A stretch of DNA of 64,000 nucleotides. It comes from Agrobacterium genomosp. 13 str. CFBP 6927. Lineage in GTDB: Bacteria; Pseudomonadota; Alphaproteobacteria; Rhizobiales; Rhizobiaceae. How positions within the stretch are numbered: the stretch's first letter is position 1; every line of letters starts with the position of its first letter. The DNA is taken from assembly GCA_900012615.1 (NCBI GenBank), contig LT009757.1, positions 1,457,851 to 1,521,850 on the forward strand, in the 5' to 3' direction. The position numbers and the translations under genes were made by a program. The notes beneath the pieces were generated by a model. It was not told the origin of the DNA, did no database searches, and worked only from the letters and a program-made list of their open reading frames with translations. This document shows, in pieces, positions 8,979 to 16,849 of the stretch.

Positions 8979-9863
8979 CTAGACCGACGGTTGCAAGGCT
9001 GCATCGAGCAGCTTACGCCCATTGCCAGCGAGCCAGGACCTGAAAGTGAGAAGGTCGGGGTTAATTTCGCGCATGACTTTCAGATCGACAAGCTCGGCGA
9101 GCGGCCCGTCTACCAGGCTCTCTGCCATATGCGCGAGATCAGCGTTTGCAGCCAAAACATCGTCCGGAAACCGTTCATAGGCTATCGAGCGACCGGCTGC
9201 TGCGCTGAAGGCAGCCGCAAGCTCGGGGCCGGTCAGTCGATCACTGGCGATTTTAAGTGTTGCGCCGCCGAAGCGTGATTTGTCGGCAAGCACGGCAGCG
9301 ACAAACCTGCCGATGTCTTCCACGGCGGTGAGCTGAATGGAATGGTCGGGTCGGATCAGGGACACCAGCCGGCCCTCCTCCAGACCGAAGCCAGGTCGCA
9401 CCAGCATTTCCATGAAAATCATCGGCCGGATGATGGTCGTCGTCATGTCGAGCTGTCGAATATGGGCTTCGATACGAGGCTTGGCGTCGAAACGCGGAAC
9501 GCCTGTCAGTTCATTCCCCACGCTGGCGCCTGACGAATAAACAAAATGGTTGATGCCGGTTTCGGCAGCGATATCCGCAATCGATATACCATGACGGACT
9601 TCGTCTTCGGCAGCCAGGCTGGCTGGAAGTACGCTAAAGACGCCATAGGCGTCTTTCATCGCTGTGCGGATTACTTTGGTCTCTTCAAATGAACCCTGGA
9701 TAAGCTCCACGCCTGCATCCCGTAACTGTAGCGATGCAGCTTTGGTGGAATCCCGAACGAGTGCGCGAACAGGCCATCCTGCCTTCAGCAAGGCTTTGGC
9801 GACAGATCCTCCCTGCCTTCCGGTAGCGCCGAAAACCAGAATGGGATGCTTGCTATTGGTCAC
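8979..9863 (-). CDS. NmrA-family NAD(P)-binding oxidoreductase
   Basis: This is an atypical short-chain dehydrogenase of the NmrA/isoflavone-reductase group (294 residues). The Rossmann nucleotide-binding motif GATGRQGG lies near the N-terminus, followed by ALVRDS typical of NADP recognition and HFVYSSGAS in the position of the usual active-site strand. I chose a GTG start at 9863 because GAGGG sits seven bases upstream and the protein then begins directly before the first beta strand (TNSKHPILVFGATG). The frame can be extended to 9989 only by running into the divergent regulator region. It is divergent from and probably controlled by the HxlR gene at 9953, a common pairing for quinone or electrophile-responsive enzymes. 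Confidence 0.85.
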   Translation of the reverse strand: MTNSKHPILVFGATGRQGGSVAKALLKAGWPVRALVRDSTKAASLQLRDAGVELIQGSFEETKVIRTAMKDAYGVFSVLPASLAAEDEVRHGISIADIAAETGINHFVYSSGASVGNELTGVPRFDAKPRIEAHIRQLDMTTTIIRPMIFMEMLVRPGFGLEEGRLVSLIRPDHSIQLTAVEDIGRFVAAVLADKSRFGGATLKIASDRLTGPELAAAFSAAAGRSIAYERFPDDVLAANADLAHMAESLVDGPLAELVDLKVMREINPDLLTFRSWLAGNGRKLLDAALQPSV

Positions 9864-9952
9864 TTGAAGCCCTCGCGTTAAACCAGGACCGTCTATATAT
9901 ACGAATGTTGTGCTGCCGGAAGACGGCACATTTTTCAGCATCAGGCACAAGG
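9864..9952. promoter_or_regulatory. Divergent promoter region between NmrA and HxlR genes
   Basis: These 89 bases separate the two divergent genes and contain the run TATATATAC at about 9894-9902, the only strongly AT-rich patch here. It is a reasonable -10 candidate for either strand. If the regulator began at 9905 instead of 9953, this patch would lie directly before its start codon. That is one reason for preferring 9953. Confidence 0.35.
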
Positions 9953-10366
9953 ATGATACCCTTGGAAGAGCAGATCGATGCCGACCCATCGCGCGGATCA
10001 GAAAACGACAGACACTTCAGACCCATCCCGTCAAACGGGATCTGCAGCCTGCTGAGTGACAAATGGACTGTGCCGGTTCTTTGGCGTCTTTCTCTCGCGG
10101 AAGATCATCGGCTCCGCTTTTCGACATTGAAAAAAGAGGTCGGTGAGATCACCCAGCGCATGCTGACGCTCACGCTGCGTAATCTCGAGCGCGAAGGATT
10201 TGTTGTGCGTCACTACTTTCCCGAAGTGCCGCCGCGTGTCGAATATGAGTTGACAGAGATCGGCCACGGAGCTTTGCGTGCCCTTGAGGGATTTAACTTC
10301 TGGGTCCACGACAATCTGGATACCATCACAGCGCGCCGGCGCGCTTACGACCAGGCGAAGTTGTAA
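9953..10366 (+). CDS. HxlR-family winged-helix transcriptional regulator
   Basis: This is a DNA-binding regulator of the HxlR/MarR-like group (137 residues). The family core is clear: a Cys near the N-terminus in NGICSLLSDKWTVPVLWRL, the recognition region RFSTLKKEVGEITQRMLTLTLRNLEREGFV, and the wing VPPRVEYELTEIG. HxlR proteins often sense electrophiles or redox state through that Cys. The start at 9953 (MIPLEEQ) is preferred, with AAGG just before it; an in-frame ATG at 9905 adds 16 residues and cannot be excluded. It is divergent from the NmrA-type gene, its likely target. Confidence 0.85.
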   Translation: MIPLEEQIDADPSRGSENDRHFRPIPSNGICSLLSDKWTVPVLWRLSLAEDHRLRFSTLKKEVGEITQRMLTLTLRNLEREGFVVRHYFPEVPPRVEYELTEIGHGALRALEGFNFWVHDNLDTITARRRAYDQAKL

Positions 10367-10412
10367 CCCAGTGACCGAAATTGGCTGAGAAGGCGGAAGT
10401 GGTCGCGGAGGT

Positions 10413-10677
10413 TACCCGCTTTCCTCAGTTGACGAAGCGACTTCGGCTGTCGATCCGGAAAACGAGGAGGCGATCAAGCAAGCAATTTCGGCTCTGGCCG
10501 TCGGCCGCACTCTTTTCGTCATCGCTCACAACCTGTCCTTGATCATCGCTGCCGATCTAATCATTCTTCTTGATGCTGGCGAGCGACACCCACGAAACCC
10601 TTCTGCAAATGTCTTACCGTTGGCTTTGGAACCGCTCGGCCGCCACGCAGAACTGGACAATGGCGGTACCGCGGTAG
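10413..10677 (+). pseudogene. Remnant of an ABC exporter, C-terminal ATPase end, frameshifted
   Basis: From 10431 one frame reads DEATSAVDPENEEAIKQAI, continuing through GRTLFVIAHNLSLI to ADLIILLDAGE. This is the Walker B/D-loop to H-loop end of a type-I ABC exporter. At about 10581-10584 the coding shifts one frame and continues SDTHETLLQMSYRWLWN, the usual tail, to a stop at 10675-10677. Upstream of 10425 no Walker A or signature motif is present in any frame. This is therefore a truncated, frameshifted relic of about 85 codons. Such exporters are frequent in siderophore and natural-product clusters, which fits the neighbouring pchB and PKS relics. The rest of the gap 10367-10942 shows nothing else recognisable. 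Confidence 0.75.
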
Positions 10678-10942
10678 TCGTTTCAAACAACTGGCGAAGC
10701 TTGGTCTGCCCGGCGCAGAAGATCTACGACCCTGTTCTTGCCTTAATATCGATCTCTGCGCCCGAAAATGTGGCGCCGATACGAGTTTAGCGCGGCCCCT
10801 CAACTTCCACCGCCCATCTTAACAGATCGAAGCCGTTCTCAGTTCTTTTTGCGCCCATCATGAAAAAACAAATCACTGACGGTTACTTTACTATGGGTTG
10901 AATTTGGCGGAAAGTACTCGCTTAAGATATGGAGGCGAACTC

Positions 10943-12400
10943 ATGCATCGACGCAGTTTTGTAGCAGGAGCGACCACGGCGGCGATCCTGATGGGCATCA
11001 ATCGCTTCGACATTGCCCGTGCAGCGGGATCAGGCGCGAGGGAGGATATCGAGACGTTTTCCAAAGACCCTCAGAAGGTAGCGTCGCTGCGACTTGCTTT
11101 TCAGAAGCTTTACGACCGTCCAAAAGATCAGAAAGTTGGATGGTTTAATTATGCAGCCATTCATGGGATCCCGTCTAACGATCCCGATGCCGGAAAATTG
11201 CCTGCAACGATTAAGGCCTACTGGTCTCAGTGCCATAACGACGAAAGTCTCTTTTTCATCTGGCACCGCGCTTACCTGGCGGCGATAGAGAGGAATTTGC
11301 AAAAACTTTCCGGCGTCCCGACACTCCGGCTTCCCTATTGGGACTGGTATAAAAATCCGTCCCTTCCCGCGATCTTCCGGGAAGAATTTTTAGACGCAGG
11401 GAAGAAGGAAAAGAATTCCCTCTACAACAGGAATAGGGATTCAGCTGTCCAAGCCGGGGATGATGTCTGGTTTTCGTCATCGTCAGGAGCGCTCGATGAC
11501 ACCTCTTTTTTCGGCTTTCAGACAGGCTTAGAAGGAAGTGAGCACGGTGACATACATATCGGCGTGGCGGGCGGCGCCATATCGGATATGGGGCGCGTGC
11601 CGACCGCAGCCCGGGATCCGATATTCTGGCTACATCACTGCAATATCGATCGACTCTTCACGGCCTGGATTTCTCTCAAACGCAAAGCGCCGGATCAGGC
11701 TACATCGTTTGCCGCTGGCAAGTTCGCGTTCCCGATCGATCAGGACGCGGATTACAAGCCAGTCGCGAGCACCCTGGACATGAATTCCACCTCGCCACTC
11801 GGCCAAGTCTATGAAAGCTTGGAGGCTCCGTTTTCCCAGAAAGTTGCGCAGGTGACAAAGCGCCCACCGGTTTCCCGCACAATCTCAGCGAATGCCCGCC
11901 CGTTTGGCAGAAGCATTCTTGCCCTGAATGCAGCAACCTCGGTGACCGTACCGACGTCGGGAGTAAGCCTTGCGTTTGCATTGCCTAGCGACAGTGATCC
12001 GCGTTTGAACAGCGTGTTCAACTCTGTACCGCTGCGCGAAGCCACATCGGTCATTATCGTTCTCGAAGGCGTCCGTCTGGATTCGCCAGCGAATGGCCTT
12101 ACCGGGTTCGACGTTTTTGTGAACCTGCCGGAAGGCCAACAGGCTGGCGCCGGCGACTACAAGGTCGGTTCCATTGCCCTCTTCAACCTGACTGTTGATC
12201 ATGGCGATCATCATGGCGGGGCAGGCTCGACGTTCAGGTTCGCTGCAACGAACCAAGCACGGTTGCGCGGGAAATTGACCAGCAACGTCGTTGTAAGCCT
12301 TGTTCCCAGATTCACCCCAAGAGCAGATCAAACTTCTGTTGATCCAAGTCTTCAGATTAAGGACTTTCGAGTGGAGGTTTCAAGCGCTCCCTTGCAATAG
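10943..12400 (+). CDS. Tyrosinase-family copper oxidase (polyphenol oxidase-like), exported
   Basis: This is a 485-residue type-3 copper protein that would oxidise phenols or catechols to quinones. The N-terminus MHRRSFVAGATTAAIL looks like a Tat signal (Arg-Arg-Ser-Phe). CuA ligands are expected at His74 (AAIHG), His98 (QCHNDE) and His108 (IWHRAYL). CuB ligands are the two His of EHGDIH and LHHCNIDRLF. The motif LPYWDWYKNPSLPAIF and the long C-terminal domain (about 260-485) resemble plant-type polyphenol oxidases rather than the short Streptomyces type. The start at 10943 follows GGAGG by seven bases. It stands alone between two relics of secondary-metabolite genes. The substrate is not inferable; melanin or phenolic detoxification are options. 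Confidence 0.85.
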   Translation: MHRRSFVAGATTAAILMGINRFDIARAAGSGAREDIETFSKDPQKVASLRLAFQKLYDRPKDQKVGWFNYAAIHGIPSNDPDAGKLPATIKAYWSQCHNDESLFFIWHRAYLAAIERNLQKLSGVPTLRLPYWDWYKNPSLPAIFREEFLDAGKKEKNSLYNRNRDSAVQAGDDVWFSSSSGALDDTSFFGFQTGLEGSEHGDIHIGVAGGAISDMGRVPTAARDPIFWLHHCNIDRLFTAWISLKRKAPDQATSFAAGKFAFPIDQDADYKPVASTLDMNSTSPLGQVYESLEAPFSQKVAQVTKRPPVSRTISANARPFGRSILALNAATSVTVPTSGVSLAFALPSDSDPRLNSVFNSVPLREATSVIIVLEGVRLDSPANGLTGFDVFVNLPEGQQAGAGDYKVGSIALFNLTVDHGDHHGGAGSTFRFAATNQARLRGKLTSNVVVSLVPRFTPRADQTSVDPSLQIKDFRVEVSSAPLQ

Positions 12401-12867
12401 GTGTAATCACCTTTTGCATGGATAAAAATAGGGGGGATCCAGATTTCGCCGGATTGGCCTGACGTCGTTTCAAGCGGGGTAGATGACCTTGGCGCACTTC
12501 ATCGCAATACCAAACACATATGTGTCGTCGGTTATATCGACTATGACGACATTTTTTGGAAACGCCACCCTCTGAAAATACAGACGGTGCTAATGAGTAC
12601 CGGCAAGAGGTTTCGAAACAAGCTCGACATCGCCCGGCAACAAATGGATTCGCTGACATAACAGTATCAGCTGACACTTTCGCAGGAGGTGTTGACGAAG
12701 CGGAGACAGCCCATTGGATCAAAGGGCGTCGCATTTTACCAAAAAACCAAACAACTTCGACGTCACTGCTTGCAGCAAAAATGGAACGATTGGCCGCGTG
12801 CCGATGAAACGCGCGATTTCATCGGCCGCTTCGCGCAAACTGCGGGGAAATGTGCCTCCGCCATGTC
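12401..12867. other. 467-base gap without a firm gene
   Basis: There are several short frames on both strands and none is convincing. On the plus strand around 12520-12660 a frame reads HICVVGYIDYDDIFWKRH, which looks protein-like and could be a relic, but I do not recognise it. On the minus strand, directly after the pchB stop, a frame begins MAEAHFP and would need a frameshift to continue. The gap probably holds debris of the degraded cluster to its right. Confidence 0.4.
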
Positions 12868-13215
12868 CTACTCCGCCTTGTTCAGGGGCGCGTTCTTTTG
12901 TTCCCAATGGCGAATCTGCTGCTGGATAAACCATTGAATTATCTGGCTGAACAGTGGTACGACGAAATTCGGGTCCAGTTTGTTTTCCTCCGCCCAGCGG
13001 CACCTTTCCGGTAGCATGGCAGCGACTCGCTCGGGCGCGGGTATGCTTGCGACGTCTGGCTTGAAACGGGCCGCCTCCAGGACATAGCCCATGCGCAGGC
13101 CTAGCAGGTCGATAAGCGCACGGTCGATCGTGTCGATCGCCTGGCGGATGTCGCCGAGGTTTTGGCAATCGGTGGGCGTTTCGGCCCGGATGCCGAGGTC
13201 TTTCGCTGAAGGCAT
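12868..13215 (-). CDS. pchB: PchB-like isochorismate pyruvate-lyase / chorismate mutase
   Basis: This is a 115-residue AroQ-fold protein of the PchB type, which splits isochorismate into salicylate and pyruvate for salicylate-derived siderophores. It aligns in my memory with Pseudomonas PchB across its whole length: DIRQAIDTID, RFKPDVASIPAPERVAAML, PERCRWAEENKLD, and QQIRHW. The positions equivalent to PchB Arg14, Arg31, Lys42 and Gln90 are all present (DIR, LRM, RFK, QQI). The ATG at 13215 has GGAG eight bases upstream, so it can be made on its own even though the frame continues upstream into a fusion relic. No isochorismate synthase is visible nearby, so activity would need isochorismate from elsewhere. 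Confidence 0.85.
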   Translation of the reverse strand: MPSAKDLGIRAETPTDCQNLGDIRQAIDTIDRALIDLLGLRMGYVLEAARFKPDVASIPAPERVAAMLPERCRWAEENKLDPNFVVPLFSQIIQWFIQQQIRHWEQKNAPLNKAE

Positions 13216-13683
13216 GAGTTGGTCTCCGTTGTCGAGGTCAGCGTGAAGGTGAGATTGCTTCACCCGTTCGCGCAGGTCTTTCTTGCTCACCCTGCCGATC
13301 CCGGTTTCTGGAAACTGCGCGATGAAGATGAACGCCGCAAGCCCCCGCGCTTTCAAATGCAGGATGACGGTGGCGACGAATTCGGCGGCCGAGTTGCCGA
13401 AGACGAGATCGGGCGCAAGATGCCAGCTCCGCAGCATCTCAGCAAGGGCATATTGCCAGCGCAGGAGCGCTGGCTGTGTATAGAGCGTCTGGTCGAGGTT
13501 GCTTGCCCGTTCGGGATCGAAGGGCATGCAGGCCAGATGGGAAATGCCGTTCCGGCTGAAGCCTCCAAAACAGGTTTCAATAGCATTGCGGAACACTGCG
13601 CTCTCGCGATGGAAAGTGAGCCCTATGCCCGCATGCTGGCCGGTGAAAATCCAGGCTGAGGTTTGCAATCGACCTTCGGTCAA
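13216..13683 (-). pseudogene. Fused relic: polyketide acyltransferase fragment joined to aryl-AMP ligase C-terminus
   Basis: This sequence is in frame with and directly upstream of pchB, and encodes parts of two unrelated enzymes. Residues about 11-107 (numbered from a TTG at 13683) look like the first third of a PKS acyltransferase: WIFTGQ, LDQTLYTQPALLRWQYALAE, and GNSAAE at the nucleophile elbow (normally GHSxGE). After a junction near residues 107-111 (nt about 13350-13365) comes the C-terminal end of an aryl-acid AMP ligase of the DhbE/PchD type: KARGLAAF, FPETGIGRVSKKDLRERV with the catalytic Lys region. Nothing remains of the rest of either enzyme. An internal deletion in an NRPS/PKS siderophore cluster explains this best. 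It is probably non-functional. Confidence 0.75.
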
Positions 13684-13827
13684 TGGGCAGACTGCAAGAT
13701 ATAGGTCATGTCTTGGCAGATAGCCCAGAAACAGAGAATGGTAAGCATGGTTTCAACCATCGATCCTAGCCCAGCAAGCGGTATGCTCAGTCTTCTCGGG
13801 CCGACCGCTTTCCGCAGACGGAGCGTC

Positions 13828-15585
13828 TCACTCCCCAGTAACCATTCCCTCGCGTCGTGGGTCGGCGCTGCCAGCCAAACCTTGGGTGGTTATCTCGATA
13901 GCGTGCAAACCGGAATTCATCTCACCCGGTTTAACCTCGTAGCCCAGCGCTTTCAGCCCCTCTACCAGATTTTCAGCGCTGGTGTTGGCCTCAACGTCGT
14001 AGGTGCCGAACCGGTTGATGAGATGCGGCTGGGCGACGATTGCCTCCACGGGCATTCCCCAATCGATATAAGCGATCAGCGCCTGCGCCACATAGCCAAT
14101 GATCTGGCTGCCACCAGGCGAACCAATGGCGAGCAGCGGCTTGCCGTCCTTCATCACGATCGTCGGCGCCATGGAGGAGCGCGGCCGTTTGCCGGGCTCG
14201 ACGCGGTTGGCTATCGGCAGGCCGCCGTCATGGGTCTTGAAGGAAAAGTCCGTCAACTCGTTATTGAGCAGAAAGCCGTTCGTCATGAGACGCGAGCCAA
14301 AGCCATTTTCGATCGTCGTCGTCATCGAGACCACGCTGCCTTCCGTGTCAACGATGACAAAATGACTTGTAGAAGGCAACTCCAGTGCGGCATCCCGGCC
14401 GAAAAGTAGCGCGTGGTCCCATTCCGGCTCGCCGGCCTTGACGGTGTCGTTTGCCAACGCCTTGTCGCCGTCGAGCAGTTTTGCCCTCTCGCCCAGATAG
14501 GACTTGTCCACCAGACCCTTGATCGGTAGCGGCATGAAATCGGGGTCGGCGACGTAACGCTCGCGGTCGGCGAAGGCGAGACGCTGTGCATCGCCGATAA
14601 TGCGCCAACTGGCAACATTTTCTGGCCCCGGAGTTTTGAGATCAAAATTCTCCGCGATGCCGAGAATCTGGCCAACGGCGATGCCACCCGACGATGGCGC
14701 TCCCATGCCGCAAACGTCAAGACCACGATAGATAAAGCAGAGTGGCTCACGTTCGATGACGCGATAATTGGAAAGATCGGCCAGCGACAGCACGCCGGGA
14801 TTGTCGGCCGCCTCGCGCACAGTCTTGACGATCGCCTCGGCAATTGGCCCCTTGTAAAAGGCATCGGCGCCGCCTTTTGCAAGCGCAGAAAGCGTCTCAG
14901 CGTAAGCGGGGTTCTTCAACAAGGCACCGTTCCGGAGGGCGACCCCGGACGTGTCAAAGAAATAGGAGCGGGGTTCCGCATATTTCTTCAACCGATCTCC
15001 CTCCGACGCTATCAGGGAGGCAAGACGCGGCGACACTTTGAAGCCCTCGCTCGCCAGCGTTTCCGCCGGCTTCAGCAGGCTTGCCCATTCCGCCTTTCCA
15101 TAGCGTTTGTGGGCCTCTTCCAGAAGTCGCACAGTTCCTGGCGTGCCAACAGAGCGACCGCCGACCACTGCGTCCATGAATTTTAGCGGCTGACCTCTGT
15201 TATCCAGGAAGAGCTTTGGCGTCGCTTCCATCGGCGCTGTCTCCCGGCCGTCCAACGTCGTCAGCTTGCCGGTTTTTGCGTCGTAATAGACGAGGAAGGC
15301 GCCGCCTCCGAGACCAGAACTCTGTGGTTCAACGAGGCCGAGCACGGTCTGCACCGCCACCATCGCATCTATGGCGTTGCCGCCCTTAGAAATCACGTCG
15401 CGTCCTGCCACAGCCGCCAGCGGATTGGCTGCCGCGACCATAAATCTCCTTGACTCGACACGTTTGGCAGTTGCGACCACCGTGGCTTTCTCGGGTGCCA
15501 CCGTGTCTGACGCCTGCTGGGCGGAGACGATTGCGGCGGAAAGGATGAAGGCGAGAAAAGCCTCACTGAGAAATCTCAATTCCAT
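13828..15585 (-). CDS. ggt: Gamma-glutamyltransferase, periplasmic
   Basis: This is a 585-residue N-terminal-nucleophile hydrolase that cleaves the gamma-glutamyl bond of glutathione and related compounds. A signal peptide (MELRFLSEAFLAFILSA, cleavage near VSA-QQ) is followed by the large-subunit region with GGNAIDAMVA, SSGLGGGAF and the Arg of DGRETAP. The self-processing Thr that becomes the small-subunit N-terminus is in STSHFVIVDTEGSVVSMTTTIE. PRSSMAPTIV and SPGGSQII complete the family signature. The ATG at 15585 has GGAGG upstream and starts the signal peptide; the frame extends 46 codons further without support. No operon partner is apparent. Confidence 0.92.
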   Translation of the reverse strand: MELRFLSEAFLAFILSAAIVSAQQASDTVAPEKATVVATAKRVESRRFMVAAANPLAAVAGRDVISKGGNAIDAMVAVQTVLGLVEPQSSGLGGGAFLVYYDAKTGKLTTLDGRETAPMEATPKLFLDNRGQPLKFMDAVVGGRSVGTPGTVRLLEEAHKRYGKAEWASLLKPAETLASEGFKVSPRLASLIASEGDRLKKYAEPRSYFFDTSGVALRNGALLKNPAYAETLSALAKGGADAFYKGPIAEAIVKTVREAADNPGVLSLADLSNYRVIEREPLCFIYRGLDVCGMGAPSSGGIAVGQILGIAENFDLKTPGPENVASWRIIGDAQRLAFADRERYVADPDFMPLPIKGLVDKSYLGERAKLLDGDKALANDTVKAGEPEWDHALLFGRDAALELPSTSHFVIVDTEGSVVSMTTTIENGFGSRLMTNGFLLNNELTDFSFKTHDGGLPIANRVEPGKRPRSSMAPTIVMKDGKPLLAIGSPGGSQIIGYVAQALIAYIDWGMPVEAIVAQPHLINRFGTYDVEANTSAENLVEGLKALGYEVKPGEMNSGLHAIEITTQGLAGSADPRREGMVTGE

Positions 15586-16217
15586 TAGCCTTATCCTCCA
15601 TAACCGCACAATCCGTTGATGTGAGAAGGGCATCCAACCGAGCCAGCAGGCAGATCGAACCCGTAATGGCTCAAGCGCGAATGATTTTGCGAACTCTTGC
15701 TTCGCCCGTAGGCCCGTCCACAAGTGACGATAGGACGTTTGACAATCTCTTCTGTTATCTCGCCACTTTTTGTTTCAGGCTGTTCATCTGCCCGCAGATC
15801 GTACTGCGCGACTTACCCTCCCACGCGGTTCAGATCGGCGCAGATGCTTCGCCGGGTTTTGCCGATAATGCCGTTTAGCAGACCAGTTCGGAGCGCCGCT
15901 CTTTTTTGACACTATGATGGCTGTGTCGCCGCATGTCCATCAAGCGGTCGACCTCGCGTTGGAAAATGGAAATCTGGCGAGAGTGAATCGGCTTTCGTTA
16001 AACATTCAGAGCCTCCGCGACTACTGGCGGGTCGCAGGTTCGATTTGCATCAAGAACAAAGCCAATATGCGATAAGGTGGCGGGCTATTAGAGGCCAGTT
16101 TGCCTCCTAAAATTTGTTGCACGAAAGCGTTAAGCGGCCTCAGGACTCCAACTGTGAAAATAAGGCCGTTCTAGCTTTAAGAGGGAATCTGGAGGATCCC
16201 GACGCGCCTTAAATGGT
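15586..16217. other. 632-base gap, mostly without recognisable genes
   Basis: This region lies between the ggt start and the end of the GNAT gene. It should contain the ggt promoter, near the ggt end. One short plus-strand frame (15914-16075) is listed separately. I see no transposase motif or strong terminator hairpin. Confidence 0.5.
15914..16075 (+). CDS. Possible 53-residue protein of unknown function
   Basis: This is a short frame with two ATG codons in a row (15914, 15917). It has a plausible soluble composition (HVHQAVDLALENGNLARVN in the middle) and ends KNKANMR. There is no clear Shine-Dalgarno sequence and no family I recognise. It could equally be a chance frame or the end of a decayed gene. 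Confidence 0.2.
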   Translation: MMAVSPHVHQAVDLALENGNLARVNRLSLNIQSLRDYWRVAGSICIKNKANMR

Positions 16218-16838
16218 TCATCTAACTAGCCGCTTGCCCATCAGGATCGATGGTGTTCGATCCAATTCCACGAAGCCGAATTTAGCGTAAAAGCCGACGA
16301 CCTTTTCGTTGTGCTGGTTCACGCCCAGATGGACGCCTTCCACGCCTGACCTATGCAACGCATCCAGTTGATGTCGCAGTAGCGTCGATCCATGACCGCC
16401 ATTTTGAACTTCGGGCAGAAGGTTGATATGCAGATGAGCGGGATAGAGGTCCTTCACCTGAGAAGGTGTCCGTGGCGCGCTTTGAATGTAGGAAAGAACA
16501 TTTTCATCCTCTGGCGTTCGCGCTGAGAAATCGAGAAGCTCTTCCTGCACGTGCGGCCACCATTCGGCCTCAAGCCAGTCTTCATAGGTAGTCGTATCGG
16601 CTGCCGCGACACAGTAGCCCATGACGGCTCCGTCCTTCGTCAGCACGAAGGCATTTTTTGCACAGAAGCGAACATAGGGCAGGGCCCATACCAAACCTGG
16701 AAGTCTCGGGTCGCTATAGCAATGCGATCCGTCCTGACCCCGATGGGCAGTGCGCAGGCAGATGTCGAGGATCGCCGCCTCATCGGACGGTTGGGCGTTG
16801 CGGATGATGACGGACGATGAAAGGGCTGGCATGGTCAT
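16218..16838 (-). CDS. GNAT-family N-acetyltransferase
   Basis: This is a 206-residue acetyl-CoA-dependent N-acetyltransferase. The acetyl-CoA binding loop is visible as LPEVQNGGHGSTLLRHQLDAL (Q/R-x-x-G-x-G/A), followed by GVHLGVNQHNEKVVGFYAKFGF, the usual beta5/alpha4 region. The sequence resembles the O-GlcNAcase-associated acetyltransferase type, which is longer than average. The ATG at 16838 follows GAGGGG by seven bases; a TTG at 16853 would overlap the stop of the dehydrogenase gene. It is third in the minus-strand ROK/Gfo/GNAT set. The substrate is unknown, possibly an amino sugar or cyclitol given the neighbours. Confidence 0.82.
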   Translation of the reverse strand: MTMPALSSSVIIRNAQPSDEAAILDICLRTAHRGQDGSHCYSDPRLPGLVWALPYVRFCAKNAFVLTKDGAVMGYCVAAADTTTYEDWLEAEWWPHVQEELLDFSARTPEDENVLSYIQSAPRTPSQVKDLYPAHLHINLLPEVQNGGHGSTLLRHQLDALHRSGVEGVHLGVNQHNEKVVGFYAKFGFVELDRTPSILMGKRLVR

Positions 16839-16849
16839 AATCGCGCCCC

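Noticed and set aside
12556-12807. A plus-strand gene between tyrosinase and pchB
   Set aside because: No ribosome site, no recognisable domain and no support from neighbours; treated as debris.
12868-13683. A functional AT-ligase-PchB fusion enzyme
   Set aside because: Only pieces of the acyltransferase and ligase remain, the upstream start would be a TTG without a clear ribosome site, and pchB has its own good start at 13215.
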